Assembly (NCBI GenBank): GCA_003993805.1
Contig: RSEF01000003.1
Location: 59,430,668-59,494,667 of the forward strand
Source of the DNA: Himantopus leucocephalus
Taxonomy: Eukaryota; Chordata; Aves; Charadriiformes; Recurvirostridae
Direction of reading: 5' to 3'
Length of the DNA stretch: 64,000 nucleotides
In this document: piece after piece, positions 39,436-51,609 of the stretch
Position numbering within the stretch: the first letter of the stretch is position 1
Layout of the letters: every line of letters starts with the position of its first letter
Made by a program: the position numbers and the translations under genes
The notes under the pieces: model-generated
Told to the model about the DNA's origin: nothing
The model's database searches: none
The model's input: the letters and a program-made list of their open reading frames with translations, nothing else

Positions 39436-41700
39436 AAAAGGTAGGGGGAAAGTACAAGACACTGGAACAATAGAGGCACTTGAGTGTAGCTGACCTGCAG
39501 GGAAGTTGCATTTATAGATTTGATCTTCAGCCTTTCTCACCAGACATCTATCAATGTACCAAAGGGGATGTATTCCTAAATTAGGTTAACTAACCTCACC
39601 TCACCAATCCAAGCTTCCAGTAAAGGAAGCCTAGGTTTGAATGTTTTCTTTCCTGATAACTTTAGTGGGCAGAGACATTCAGTGAATAGTTGTTCTGTGG
39701 CAATAACCATATTCTGGCAATACTAAATCAATCAGTACCTCATTTGCATACAAAAGGCAGTTTATCCATACAAAAATACATAGATGTTTTCTATTGTGAA
39801 CTCCATCGGCTTGCTACTCAAATTTCTAAATGTGTAATGTTTCAATTAAGACAACATCTAAACTCTGCCAGTTATGTCTCAGGCACAGAATTAAACTAAC
39901 CAACCAGTCTGGCATCAGGAAGATATTTTCCCTGCACAAGGGTCCCATGCTAATACTGCAGCAAAAGCTAAACTGTGCTTAGTCCATTTTCTTTGATCCC
40001 AGAATTGTAATTTTCCTTTTACTAAAACTTTTGAGGTTTAGTATTGTATCTCCTGGATGTTCCGTGTTTCTGTATAACTCACCATTTGGGTCCCAAATAG
40101 TTTAGCCACCACAAAACACATCATAACAACATATTCCCCAAGCTTTCAAACTGTGGTCTGTCACTGTTGTGTAATGTACCAGAGTGGCATTGCTGGAGCC
40201 ACTGCAGATAATAAGGTCTTTACCTGTTAGTTCAGTGTCCTTATGTTCAGCTGAAACAACATATGAGAGAAGAGATAAATGAATAGTGGAAGTTGATTGT
40301 CAGGTTCACATCTTTTGTCTCTAAAAAAATATATAGATATACACCTATTACAGAAGAATGGATAAGTGCACAGATACTTTTTCACCAGGTAAAAATTGCC
40401 CGTAGGATTTTCTGTGGTTATAAGAGAGGCAGGAAGTCCCAGAAGACCGTTAAAATACAAAGGGAGTTTCCCCCTAACGATCCATGTTTGATATCTAGCT
40501 TATTAGTTGCAGCATGTTTTATTTGACTGTACCTCCCTCTGCTTCTAAAAATAGGACTGTCAAAAGGCATCGCTGTATCAGCTGGTTCCTCTCTGCAAGT
40601 TAATCTATTATACAAGAAAAGGACTTTACAAATGGCTACATTAAAGACATCTAATGAAGTCAAAGCAGCTGTTTTAAAACATATTCAAACAAAATCTAGT
40701 CAATGAGATTTGGCCTCTGAATTTCATGTTGTACTATTAGGTAAGAAAAAATGGAGCTTTTCAGGGGAATGAATTCTTGAAATTAAGTGAAAAGTCAGGC
40801 TATTTGAGCACCTCATTATGCTCTGTATTGAAGATCTTTCTCATCCATATTATCCTATTAAGGATTGCAGTGATACCCACAACTGTATTCACTGGTGTAA
40901 TAAAAGGACACACACAGCACTCAAACCAGTGCTTTTGATACTTCTGTCCTTATTCAGGCTCAGTTCCTATTTATCTCAACAGAAATTTTGTTACAGGATA
41001 CGGAATTAAGCCATATGTTTTTAACCCAACAATATATTACATCCTGTAAAAATGTAATTTTCTGGGCCTTACAAAATATCAAAGCTTCAGATCATTATTA
41101 ATTACTTATGCATGCATATTATTCCTTCTTCCTACTGACAGATCTTCTTTGAAGCAGAATGGGTGCATTTCCTTCAGGCTATTCTGCCTTAAAAGGGTCA
41201 GCTTGAAAACCACATTTTTGTTACGCCTATCAAATGTGGTATCCACAACAGTAGAAATAACACTTAAGGCTACTGCAACTGAAAGAAACAACAGAGAAAT
41301 ATATATCTGTATCTCTAACATTCGATTATGTGCCCATCCTAGATAAGCTGGTATAGGCATGTTTTCAATGTTCAAGCTCTCATTTCTCCCTTACTCAACA
41401 ATCTCATGCATTTCATCAGGGAATTAAAAACTTCCATAATTTTTTAATAATTCAGAGTACATTAGTTAAGTGCACTTCACCAGAAGGTGCATATTTCTAA
41501 CCAGGAAGTTTTAAGATTCTAGGAGGGTCCCTTTAAGTAGTTCGGAATAAAAAAGCGTTCAGTCGGGTGGCCCTGGGTAGAATTTACACTGGAGTTTTAG
41601 TGATAAAAAGTGAGCATATATATTCCATTTCCAGCCATGTAAGGGATGCCCATTGCATTTAATAGAAGATATAATGCTTAGACAGTCATGGCTTTCATGT
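39436..41700. other. AT-rich intergenic sequence, no gene seen
   Basis: Only short, domain-free frames, and no repeat recognised. Confidence 0.6.
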
Positions 41701-41770
41701 GGGGCACAATCCTGCTTTAATTAAAGTCAATGTGAAATCTGATATTAATATCAGTGGGAGTCAGTGCAAA
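41701..41770. mobile_element. Possible ancient palindromic repeat fragment
   Basis: GGGCACAATCCTGCTTTAAT, then TAAAGTCAATGTGAAATCTG and ATATCAGTGGGAGTCAGTGC, resembles the widespread sauropsid repeat with AATCCTGC..GAAGTCAATGG and its inverted partner TTCAGTGGGAGCAGGAT. It is weak and decayed. Confidence 0.35.
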
Positions 41771-43547
41771 CCTTTATTTTTTCAGGAATCGGTTTAATTT
41801 GTTGTACTTCAGCTGGCAATTCTGATTCCTATACTGCTAATCAAAGGCCTGGGAGGTAATTCCCAGCTATAAATATTTATATATCAGAAGAAAATGGGAG
41901 GTCCTCATGGTTTGCCTTAATTTTTTCCTTCAAATTATCACTACTGGCTTTTACAGAAGTCATATTACTGTATCTAGCAAGCACTGTTCACTGCAGCATG
42001 ACTCACCTAAAGTAATAGTGGTTACAATAGGTAAGAATGTCAGAGATGACCGCTAATAAGTATAAACTGGAGGAAAAAGCCTGCCATAAAGCAGTTAGTT
42101 ACAATCTATCACAAACTATAACACTAAATTGTTAAACCCAAATTAACAATGGCTAAAACACTGTGTGTTTCTGTTGCAGAAGCAATCGATAATTCCTGGA
42201 ATACATATTCAAAAGGAGCATTGTCATGATGCATATGAAATAAGCAGATGGATATATATATAATGGGCACTTTATAAAAGATATGCTATTACACCAATTT
42301 ACACACTTTTGTTTAGTTTAGCTCTATGATCCATTTCTATCCCATTCTGCTTTTTCTCTCATACTCCTCCCATTTCCTTTTCCTCCCACTCCCACCCTAT
42401 TCTGTCTCATCATGACGTTCCCTCCCCCACGTCCCCTCTGTTCTCCCTGTCCTGCTCATACGCACTGAGCATCAACAGTGCCACCCAGGTACACCAAACA
42501 GTACATCTGATCCTTCAGCCATGGCCTCCAGAGCCTTTTATGCACTGCTGATTTGCTTCCATATCCTGCAAAGAAGTGTGTGGGTCCAAGTACTGATATG
42601 GTTGGTTGCACACTAACTCGGAGAACGTAAACAACCTTCCATGTAACCTCTTGGTGGAGTGAGTTATTCACCACCCCAGGGTGCCTTAGTTTCAGCAATA
42701 TGGGCAAATGGATTGCACATATGACTGGGAGCCCAGAAAGTCCTGAAATGCCAGTAATAGCTTTAACTAATGATTCTTTCAATGGATCGCGACAATTCAT
42801 TANAAGATCGGTATAATAATGCTTTGCTCGCCTCCCTAACAGGATTTTACAAGAAACAGTCTGACATCCAAATTTTATTCTCTATATATATATGCTTGAG
42901 TTTCATTTATTTCAATGGGAATTATGCTTTTTCATTTGAAGGCAGAACTCAGCCCTCCTTCATTCAAGATTATGTTGCTCTCTGAAGATGTAAAACTCAA
43001 GTTTTATTGTACTTTTATTAAGAGATATATTCGAAATCAAAAGTTGAACAGAAGGCTGCTACTCCCATTAAGAAGAGATATGACAGAAAAAAGCAAACAA
43101 AGAAAATGAAGAATAGTATTCCCTTTAAATTAGAACAAATTTGTGTCCTGGAATAGACGATGGAGCAAGAAGATGCGTGTTTTCAAGGGAAAGTATGTTA
43201 AGTGCTGAAAACATTGACTAAATCGTTCAAGAACACTTCAAGCTCACTTAATGACTGATTACTCAGTAATGTTCCCAAGGTCAGCAAAACCTTGGGTATC
43301 TGTCATGTGAATGCCAGTTCCATGAGTTAAAGTGACCAAAATTGCAGTAACTTTAGACAGCTGACATTTTTAAAGGCTGCATCCCCTTATGATATGGTTT
43401 ATTTATTTCAGCATAGTCAAAATATCTGTATTCCATCCATTTAAGACTAAGTCCTAATGAACAGCACTCATGTCCAAACACTTAGACCTTCCTACTTCAT
43501 CCCCCCCCTCAAAAAAAAAAAAAAGTCTTCCAAGAAACATGTTTTCA
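41771..43547. other. AT-rich intergenic sequence, no gene seen
   Basis: No supported gene. A single unknown base at 42803 marks an assembly join with no duplicated flanks that I can see. A C-run and A-run lie at about 43501-43524. Confidence 0.6.
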
Positions 43548-43812
43548 ATCCTCTCATTTCTCCTCCCCAGAGAAGATGTAGTAGAAGAGACAGCACGACC
43601 TAAAAGTCAACAGATTCATGCTCTGGCAATACATGGAGGAAGCAAATTCCATGGTAATACACTCCTGACTCAGATGCGCCCTNATCCTATCATTTCTCCT
43701 CCCCAGAGAAGATGTAGTAGAAGAGACAGCTAAAGGTCAACAGATTCATGCTCTGGCAATACATGGAAGAAGCAAATTCCATGGTAATACACTCCTGACT
43801 CAGATGCGCCCT
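43548..43812 (+). repeat. About 130-bp direct duplication split by a single N
   Basis: Copy 1 is 43548-43682, then N at 43683, then copy 2 at 43684-43812. Copy 1 has six extra bases (ACGACC near 43595) and the copies differ at three further sites. The lone N between the copies suggests an unmerged contig overlap or two haplotypes placed in tandem rather than a true tandem repeat. Confidence 0.9.
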
Positions 43813-45161
43813 GTATCCAACCCTTCATCTGATGTTAGTCCAAGCTTTGCAGATATCTCCAATTCCATATTGTCACAGATGGAGAGGAGACGTTCTTTTT
43901 GTTAACTAGGAAAAACATAATTATGGCTTTGCAATTTAAAACTAACTGTTTATCTCACAAACCTAAACGTATCAAAGGGCAGCACAGACCAGAGAACAGG
44001 AGCATAGCTCCCTTGTGCAGGGGACACAAGAGAACATGCATGTTCTGCTCCAGCTGGAGCTTTCAGCAGCCTCTAAGGTGCGGCACCATGAAGAGCATTT
44101 TGCCATGAGCTAATGGTGAGGTTTTAAAAGCATAAATCTACTGAAAGGAAAGGTTACAAATGCCAAGCCGCTATTTTTCAGCTTTTTGGACATCTAGAAT
44201 TAACATAGGAAGGGATTTGTAATAAAAGCTGCACACGCTCCCTCAGCCGACTATAATTTTAAATGGTTCAGTAAAATGTAACAAGAAATAAACCTGTTCA
44301 TACCAAAAATGCTATTCCTAGAACTACATTTGAGTGCCATGACATTACAATATAAATTATATCCTCACAAGAGTATTAGAAAAATGGGTAATTAAAAATA
44401 CCAATTTATACATACATGAAACACATTTTTATTGCTAAAATTAAGTGCTTATTATAGAAACCAATTATTAAGCTATACCACAGTTTAGATTTTATGAACT
44501 AAATGTACAAATGGCTTGGGTGCCTAACTCCACCTTTAGGTACCTCAGGTTAACATTTCAGCATTACCACAACACACAGATCTTTTTCAATGGCTGCTTA
44601 AATTTGAGGGCAGAGCAGGAGATCGACAGGTAAGCACATGCCAGACCGTGAGGCTGCTCACTGCCCTACCTCATGCCTAATCCCTGCTGGAAAACTCACA
44701 TTCAACATTTTAGGGGGAGGTAAGAGGGAGCAGCAGGGTCAGGGCACATGCATGTGTATTGGGAAATAGGTTCTGAAGTCTCTTCTCTGCCTGATTCATT
44801 GAATGATCTTGAACCCATTCTCCTGTTTCTCTGGGAAGCAGCCAAATGTCAAAGCCATTCAGTGTTTTGAAAAAAAATCTGTCTCAGTCTGTCCTGCGAT
44901 AGCTGCTCCACTTTGTATAAACATTTGTACATTTCTTGGAACACACACGTGAATCTGGGACTCCCATATGACCATTTTAACTAGCAGGTTAGTCTCACAG
45001 GCTCCCTTTCCCAATGAAGTAGAACAGCTTCAATAGGATATACTTACCCAAAAATATGCTGTGGCCTCAGATATCGGAAAACCTGTGCTCTTATGTGGCT
45101 CCAAATCAGACCAAATACAAACACGGTCTGAATACTGGCCTGCTATTTTGCATCCTCCCTC
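43813..45161. other. AT-rich intergenic sequence, no gene seen
   Basis: No supported gene. Around 44520-44560 GGGTGCCTAACTCC..TTTAGGTACCT hints at another decayed palindromic repeat. GAATGATCTTGAACCCATTC at about 44800 is MIR-like but too weak to call. Confidence 0.5.
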
Positions 45162-45224
45162 ATAAAATAAAATATAAAATAAAATAAAATATAAAATAAA
45201 ATAAAATATAAAATAAAATAAAAT
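45162..45224 (+). repeat. 17-bp minisatellite of TAAAA words
   Basis: About 3.7 copies of a 17-base unit made of three TAAAA words plus TA. The periodic TATA junctions distinguish it from a plain pentanucleotide repeat. Confidence 0.9.
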
Positions 45225-46186
45225 TTCTCTATCCTAACATGTGACATACTAGCTTTCAACTGATTTCATATTGCTTCATGAGAAATTATATACTGGAGTG
45301 AACTCCACGAAATATTCTGAGTAGAAAAAGCGTATCATCCCAGCAATGTGGAGTCGGGGTCCTATCAACCCAAACAGGCACCGAGCCAGGGCAGCGACTT
45401 GGTGGTCTGAACACAAAAAGGCAGGGAGAAGAAAAGGACAAAGTAGTATCGGTCACACCCAGAGCAAGCTAAGCATGGGCAATTGGCTCCTCACAAAATG
45501 GTATAGAAAAGAGCTTGCATAAAAATAATGTAACAGCCAGTTTGGGAGACAGCTCAGGTATGGAAAAATATTCCCTGAGCACACCAACCCACCTCCAGAA
45601 TAATCTTGCTTCCTATCAGCCCCAACTCAGGGAACTCCCATGATGGTGACAGGAAGAGGTTATCCTGTGGCACATTGAACTATCCCAGTCTTTAAAAGCT
45701 GCCCACACAAGAAGTACTTGTCCTCGGCCTTGCACTGGCAATAATTAGGTTGTAAACAAGAAAATTTAACCCAAGCTTGTCCTAAGCAACAGAAGCCATT
45801 TAGTGACAAAGGGTTAGCTTCTGTGCGCTTATCCTTTCCTCAGGTAAAGCAATAAACGCACTTCTTCACACCTTTGGCCAACACAGATACGCTGCTTGCA
45901 AGTGTCTAGTAATGCCTACAGAGCCTAATGCTGCATATACCAGGCAGCAACAGCAAGAGAGGCTTGTTTTAGTGATCCACACTCCAGTGTTCATGGGTAT
46001 TGTTGACAATGGTGTGTGTGTGTGTGTGTACGTACCTGGTAATGAAAAATTAAATCATTCTCAAATGTCTATTCGTTCCCTGCCAAAAGCATTATTACCC
46101 ACATGGAAACGACAGGCAATTACTCATCTGCTCTGAGGTCTCTCTTGTGCAGAGCACCATTCTGTGACCACCCTCACATTAAATTT
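45225..46186. other. Intergenic sequence with a (GT)9 microsatellite
   Basis: A (GT)9 run lies at about 46012-46029. No gene or transposon was recognised elsewhere in the stretch. Confidence 0.65.
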
Positions 46187-46301
46187 GGGCTTGTCTACAC
46201 ATGGAGTTGTTCCTGATTAATTGTTCTTGATTAATGTCATGTGTGGCCAGAGCATCCACATGTGGCATTAATCAGAAATAGCTTTATGTGTAGTCAAGCC
46301 C
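46187..46301. mobile_element. Palindromic MITE-like element C (115 bp)
   Basis: The left terminus GGGCTTGTCTACACAT pairs with the right terminus ATGTGTAGTCAAGCCC at 15 of 16 positions. Inner arms TTGATTAATGTCATGTGTGG and CCACATGTGGCATTAATCAG also pair, so nearly the whole element folds as one hairpin. It has no coding capacity. Flanks (AAATTT left, TTATTG right) give no clear target-site duplication. It is most likely a non-autonomous DNA transposon relic; superfamily not assigned. Confidence 0.75.
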
Positions 46302-46352
46302 TTATTGACAGTAAGACCTCTAACAAGACCAGGAGGAATGGTCCATGCTCAG

Positions 46353-46395
46353 CACCTCTTGGGGCAGATACTTNACACCTCTTGGGGCAGATACT
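46353..46395 (+). repeat. 20-bp direct duplication across a single N
   Basis: CACCTCTTGGGGCAGATACT occurs at 46353-46372 and again at 46376-46395, with N at 46374 between. This is the pattern of two contigs joined without collapsing their shared end. The real genome probably has one copy. Confidence 0.9.
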
Positions 46396-49300
46396 GCTTA
46401 TGTAAAACAGTGCCAGACACTCCTCAGTCAAGGGCTGCAGCCACAAGACGTCCTCAGAATATGCACCTCGCCAGACATAAAGCACGCTCCCAGGTGCTTT
46501 TCTTAAAGCCAGTGCTGTGGACAGATGCTCAATTTGGAGACAAGTGTGCAAACATTCTGTACTAATTGCTCTCTCTTCTGATAGACATCCCTGCTCTCAC
46601 AGAACTGGAGGGCTCATAGGAGTCAGTCCCAAACTTGTCCAAGCATTGCTGACTTTGGTCAACCAGCAAAGAAAGGGGGTTTGAGCTCACTCAGCTGCCT
46701 GAAGCAGACTAGGGTGCACTTTCCTCACTACCAGGCCCCAAACTCCTTTCTTTCTTTCTTGGTAGCCACTGAATCTTGCAGACTCCTTCCTTCCTTACCC
46801 TCGTTTTAAGCTCTCGTACTCTCTTGAGTTCTTTTCTATCCACATATTTTGGATACATGGAGACATCCTTCTTTCTCAGCAAGTTTGGGTTTGGCTTTTT
46901 TTCCCCCCCCAAGCTGGTTCCAAAAGTACTTTCCTGAACAATTATTTACTGTTTTGTTTCTGGTTTTGTTTGATCTGCTGGGCACCTACACTCAGTTCTG
47001 GCAGTGAACAGAATTTAAAGACTAATTCTCAGCAGAAGTTATTAAACCAATGTCATCTGAGCACTCCAGTTTTCTTATTTATATACAGAAAATGAAAGTA
47101 GTACTTAAATTTACTAGCCAAGATAAAATATACTTATTCTGATAGAGACCCTATCTGGTGAATTTTTATTTTCCAAGGTTTATCTTAAAATGTTTCTATT
47201 TTTATAATAATTCAAAAACTCAAAATTTATTTATATAGCCATTAATTAAAAAAAAAAAAGGAACACTTCTGTAAATATAAACTGGTGTGCTATTACCTAC
47301 ATTTTCTTCATTTTAAAAAATCTTATTTGTAAAGTTTTGAGTGGTTAGGTTTTCTGGTTTCTGGGGAGGGTTGGGTGCAGATGGGGGTTTAACTGCCTGT
47401 TTATTTCATAGGGAAAATGATACGTCTGTGTGTTAGATGTGGCTTTGGAATTCTCTTTTAACAGTATATCACTTGTTTTAGACCAGGTGTTGACTGGTCA
47501 AATTACAGGAACACGAAGTATAATTTGTACTTGTCACGCAGGCAGCCCTTTCTTAAAGGCATTAAGTACTATCTTTTTCACCTGATTCAGTGAAAAGAGA
47601 TCTAAATGTGTGGTGGGCAGTTACACCCTCTCAAAGCGCCTCCACCCGCATCACCCTGCCGATGGTGCTTTGTTATCTGAGCACTAGAATCATGCTGGAC
47701 CCAGCTGGAAAAGAGGCAAAGAAAGCGATGTGGGAGGGGCAGAGCTCTTAGAAACCATTCCTGGTTTTGTAAATAGGAAAAAGCAATTTTAATTCAAGAT
47801 GATGTAGTTTCCAAGTGATTAAGCCAGAGAGAAAAATTACTTATTCTTCCAGTGGAATTGGAAGAGGCGTGGAGGGAGTCCCTAATGCACATAAGGGTCC
47901 AGACTGCCAGACAGAGGGGCCAAAAATTAGATTCCTAAAATCTCAGGCTAAGTTTATCATTAGCCAGTAATTTGACATTATAGGCACAGATAAGTCAATC
48001 GAAGTTGTTGTTACTGAGGCCCCTGTATCTGCAATTCAAGCAGTCTGGGGAACTTCCTGCAGACCAGGCTTAGTCCAGTCCCCTGAACTGAGTGTGTGTT
48101 CCCTCAGCCCGTTCAAAGTTGTTCAAGGGACCAGTTACAGGCTTGGACCATCACCAGCTGTCAAAGTGTTTTTGGTGTACAAGCAGAGCTTCTCTGAAAG
48201 GAAACAAAATTTAGTTAGCACATACCAAAACCACTTTGCAAATTAAACCAGAGCTCGGTAAGTGGAGACAATTGTGGAATAAACTTCAAAACTGCATTGC
48301 TGCTCCAGCCTGGAACACCACGCGCAGCCTCAGGCACCTGAAAAAAAGAATGGTGATTTCCAAAGCAGCCAAGTACCAACAGTACCCGCTGACTGTTTAT
48401 CTTTGGAAACAAAAACATAACATTAAGCTGCATAACAATGACCAATTAATTAAAAAAACCCAACAACTACACACAAGAAATATTGAACCGTCATCTATTC
48501 CTTCTAATGCCTCATATGACAAATTACTGAATTAGAAGTCCTAAGCAGTGTTTAGAGCAGGGAATTGGAGGCCAAATATTCTGGCCAAAAGCTACAAAGG
48601 TCTAAGGCACCGAGCAGCTGTGTAGATGGCCAGCTTGCACTGAAATCACTCAAGCCCACTGAAGTGCCTAAATAACATTGTGCCTCCTGTCTCCTCCACC
48701 AAATAAACTAGAGCAAATAGTTTTAAAATTTCTGGGGTTAGATTAATGGATCTCTGCTTAGGCAGTCATATAATAATTTTGCACTTCATCACTTCAAATG
48801 CAAAAACAACTGAGAGACTTTCAGACTGTAGACAAACTAATAATACACTGCGCTTTTAGTTTGTTATTCAATGGATGCTACATAAAGTGGGATTGATTTT
48901 GCAGCTATTGCACTTGAGCAGCTCCTATTTGGGGCAATGGGCACTTGTGTGGGAAGAACTGCTGTGGAAGCAGTCCCCATAATGCACTTATTGACAAGAT
49001 TAATCCTCAGGTTTCCTTCAAAGTGATTACAAGCTGCATCACCATTCCAGTGTTCTTAGATGGTTTCTGTACATATAGTCCCCACACAGTGTTAGCCAGA
49101 AGTTTTTAAAACTTATATGGCAAAAGCTTGATTAAAAAAAAAATAATAATCCCTAAACTGGGCCATATGTAGGACATTCCTCTTGGTGATCTCTCTGTAT
49201 TACGGATCAGCCTCCCAATTTAAATAGAAGTCAACCCAATTCACAAAATTGGATTGGACAAAACACTAGAGAACATGTTACAGTGTGGGGAGTCATCATG

Positions 49301-50510
49301 CATACTCAGTGCAGATGCACTGCTGAATGACCTAACTCGCCCATTTGCATCTCTAATTTCTATGATATAATCTCCATTCCACACTGCAATTATTAAAAAA
49401 AAGAAATTAATTTCTTGGTTTCAAGGAAGTTGGGAGAGGAATAGAGGGGTGAGAAGAGGAAATCAAATTTTGCAGAACCATGTTTCCAAAAATAATTCAG
49501 AAAAGAAATATCCTGTAAGAAAAATGTGTAAGAAGAGGGTAAAAGGTTATGGAAGAGAACTGACATTCAGCATGCTGTTGAAGGAAAAAGTTTACATTGC
49601 TGGAATAGTGGCAACAAAGTCATTCCTTCTTTCTATTGTATTCAAAGTGTTTTGTTCTCTTCCACTATTCTTTGCCATTTGTTTTCATATTTACTGTACC
49701 ATATACCAATTAAGAATTCTTAGCAGGTCTTCCAAGCAGTAGAAATTTAAATTAGATTACAAAAAAGAACCTGAAAAGCAGAGTGAGATTTTAAATGGAT
49801 CACTGAAACCAACTGCAAAATTCTTTTATCAGAAGGGGGGGAAGGGAAATGCTTTTTCAGAGTGCCTTAAAATTAATCCAAAATGAGTATCACTTATTTT
49901 CAGTGTATCAGATTTGGCAGGTCTACTCTGAGGTTAATGTGAAAGTGGATGTAAAGATATTTAAAGCTTTTTATTTGCCAAACTGGAGTACTGTGAACTG
50001 GAAGCTTTGGGAAACCAAGGTGGTATCAACAGTACCAGCCACAGCGTATGTATAGTGCCCTAAGGCGTATTCTATTGAGGGAACAGACACAGGGTACAAG
50101 TTGCTCAGGGGATGAGTTGCTGCTTCTCCTTCTGCTACTTGGAATAACGAGAAGGGTGCCCGGCTACACGTTACTTGGGGGGATCTGCAGTCCTGCCGTG
50201 CCGCTGCTCCGCACTGTGTGTGCCGGCACAACAGGCCCTCCAACCTTCCCCCCACGCCACCGAACCCCCATCTTTGTCTCCTGCCCTGTGCTGGTCATGT
50301 CTTCACCAGAATCACAGCTGGTCCTGCACATTATAAACCTGTTTTGGTTTTGTTTTTTTTTTTTTGCCAGCAAAAGCCAGCAAGTAGTAAACAAGGCAAC
50401 CTTCAAAAACTGCGGTGTCTCCCATTTGGGGCGCAGTGGCCTTGTCCGTACCAGTGGGGTTTTTTTGTGGAGTCTCTCAGGGCTGACAAGGCCGGTGTGA
50501 CTCCACCAGT
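46396..50510. other. AT-rich intergenic sequence, no gene seen
   Basis: No supported gene. The interval 47930-48050 is repeat-free and could be conserved DNA. An A-run lies at about 47248-47259 and a T-run at about 50351-50364. Confidence 0.6.
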
Positions 50511-51080
50511 ACCGGTCATGCTCGGCGCACGGCTGCAGACAAACCTCCCCAGGGCCCTGAGCACTTCAAACACCGCTGTTGGCACTTGGTGGCCTGGCGC
50601 CGCATCCCTACGTTTGCTAGCCACCAGCTCTGTCGCCATCAGCACCCGGCCACCTTCCCCGCACCCCGGGCAGGGCAGGCACCTGCGGCCCCCCGCCGTG
50701 CCCTCCGTGTCGGCCCCGCTGCTGGCGGGAGCATCCGCCGGAGATGGCAGGCAGCTGAGGCGGCACCTGGTGGGGCGGGATGACCCGCTCCCCTGCCCTG
50801 TCCTGCCCGCCGAGGGGCAGCCGAGGGGCAAGGGGCGGATGGGCGGGCAGCACTGCATGCCTCAATGGCCGCCGCAGTGAGGGGCACTCAGCCCGGGCCC
50901 CGACGGTGGGGGCGGAGGGGAGGGCGATCCGTCAGAGGGGTGGGAGGCTCTGGCGGGAGGCCTGAGGAGAAGATGCGCCAGGGATGAGCGAGGCCGGGCA
51001 AGGCGCATGTGGGGCAGCAGGGAGAGGGGAGCCCTAGAGGGGAAGGGAAGCACTGACTGGCTTGGCTGGCAGGCATGGCG
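50511..51080. promoter_or_regulatory. Isolated CpG-rich island about 12 kb upstream of CITED2
   Basis: Strongly GC-rich with dense CpGs, especially 50600-50900, between AT-rich flanks. Open frames run on both strands and in several frames at once (up to 220 codons), which is what stop-poor GC sequence produces. None shows a domain. It could be the promoter of an unannotated non-coding transcript or a distal CITED2 element. Confidence 0.5.
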
Positions 51081-51609
51081 TCCCAGAGGAGACGCTCCTG
51101 CAGGCAAAACAAAAACATGAGAAACTCTCATGAGGGGGAAGGTGATAGCTGCTGACCAGCTTGTGTCACATTTAGTGGCACAAGCACGGGCCCCCAGGTT
51201 TAAAGGTGAACCCTCAGCCAGCCCCAGATGGGGATGTGGGTACTTGGATGCATCCTTGCTGAGAAAGCGTGATTTCTCAATTTTTATTTTATTTTTGAAG
51301 CTCTCAAGTGGCTGCGAGAATTGCTTCTGAAGAGACTGCTACTCTCTGATACAAAAGCCATCGGCCCGCCACATGGATTTAGTTTATATATAGTAGCTCC
51401 CCATCACGGCAGCCCCACAGTGAAACAGGCCTGAAGCTCACCTGCCTGGACAGGACACAGAAATAACACCACTGGTAGCAACCAAAACTTCTGGGTCAAC
51501 AAGCAAAAGTTTGTGAAAGAAAAGAAGGCTTTGATGTCAGATCTTTGGGGTTTGAGCAATTTTGTGAAGCCATAGCAAAATGTAGGGCAATGGAGGGGGG
51601 GTAACTAGA
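51081..51609. other. Intergenic sequence, no gene seen
   Basis: Transition from the GC-rich island to AT-rich DNA. The stretch 51500-51609 may be the further decayed 5' continuation of the CR1 relic that follows. Confidence 0.5.

Noticed and set aside
44520..44570. GGGTGCCTAACTCC..TTTAGGTACC as a further palindromic repeat
   Set aside because: Only short words match; inverse pairing is too limited to define an element.
50218..50880. 220-codon + frame with 151-codon antisense partner in the orphan CpG island
   Set aside because: Both strands are open together, no domain is recognised, and the frame starts before the GC-rich part across a T-run. Kept only as an island.
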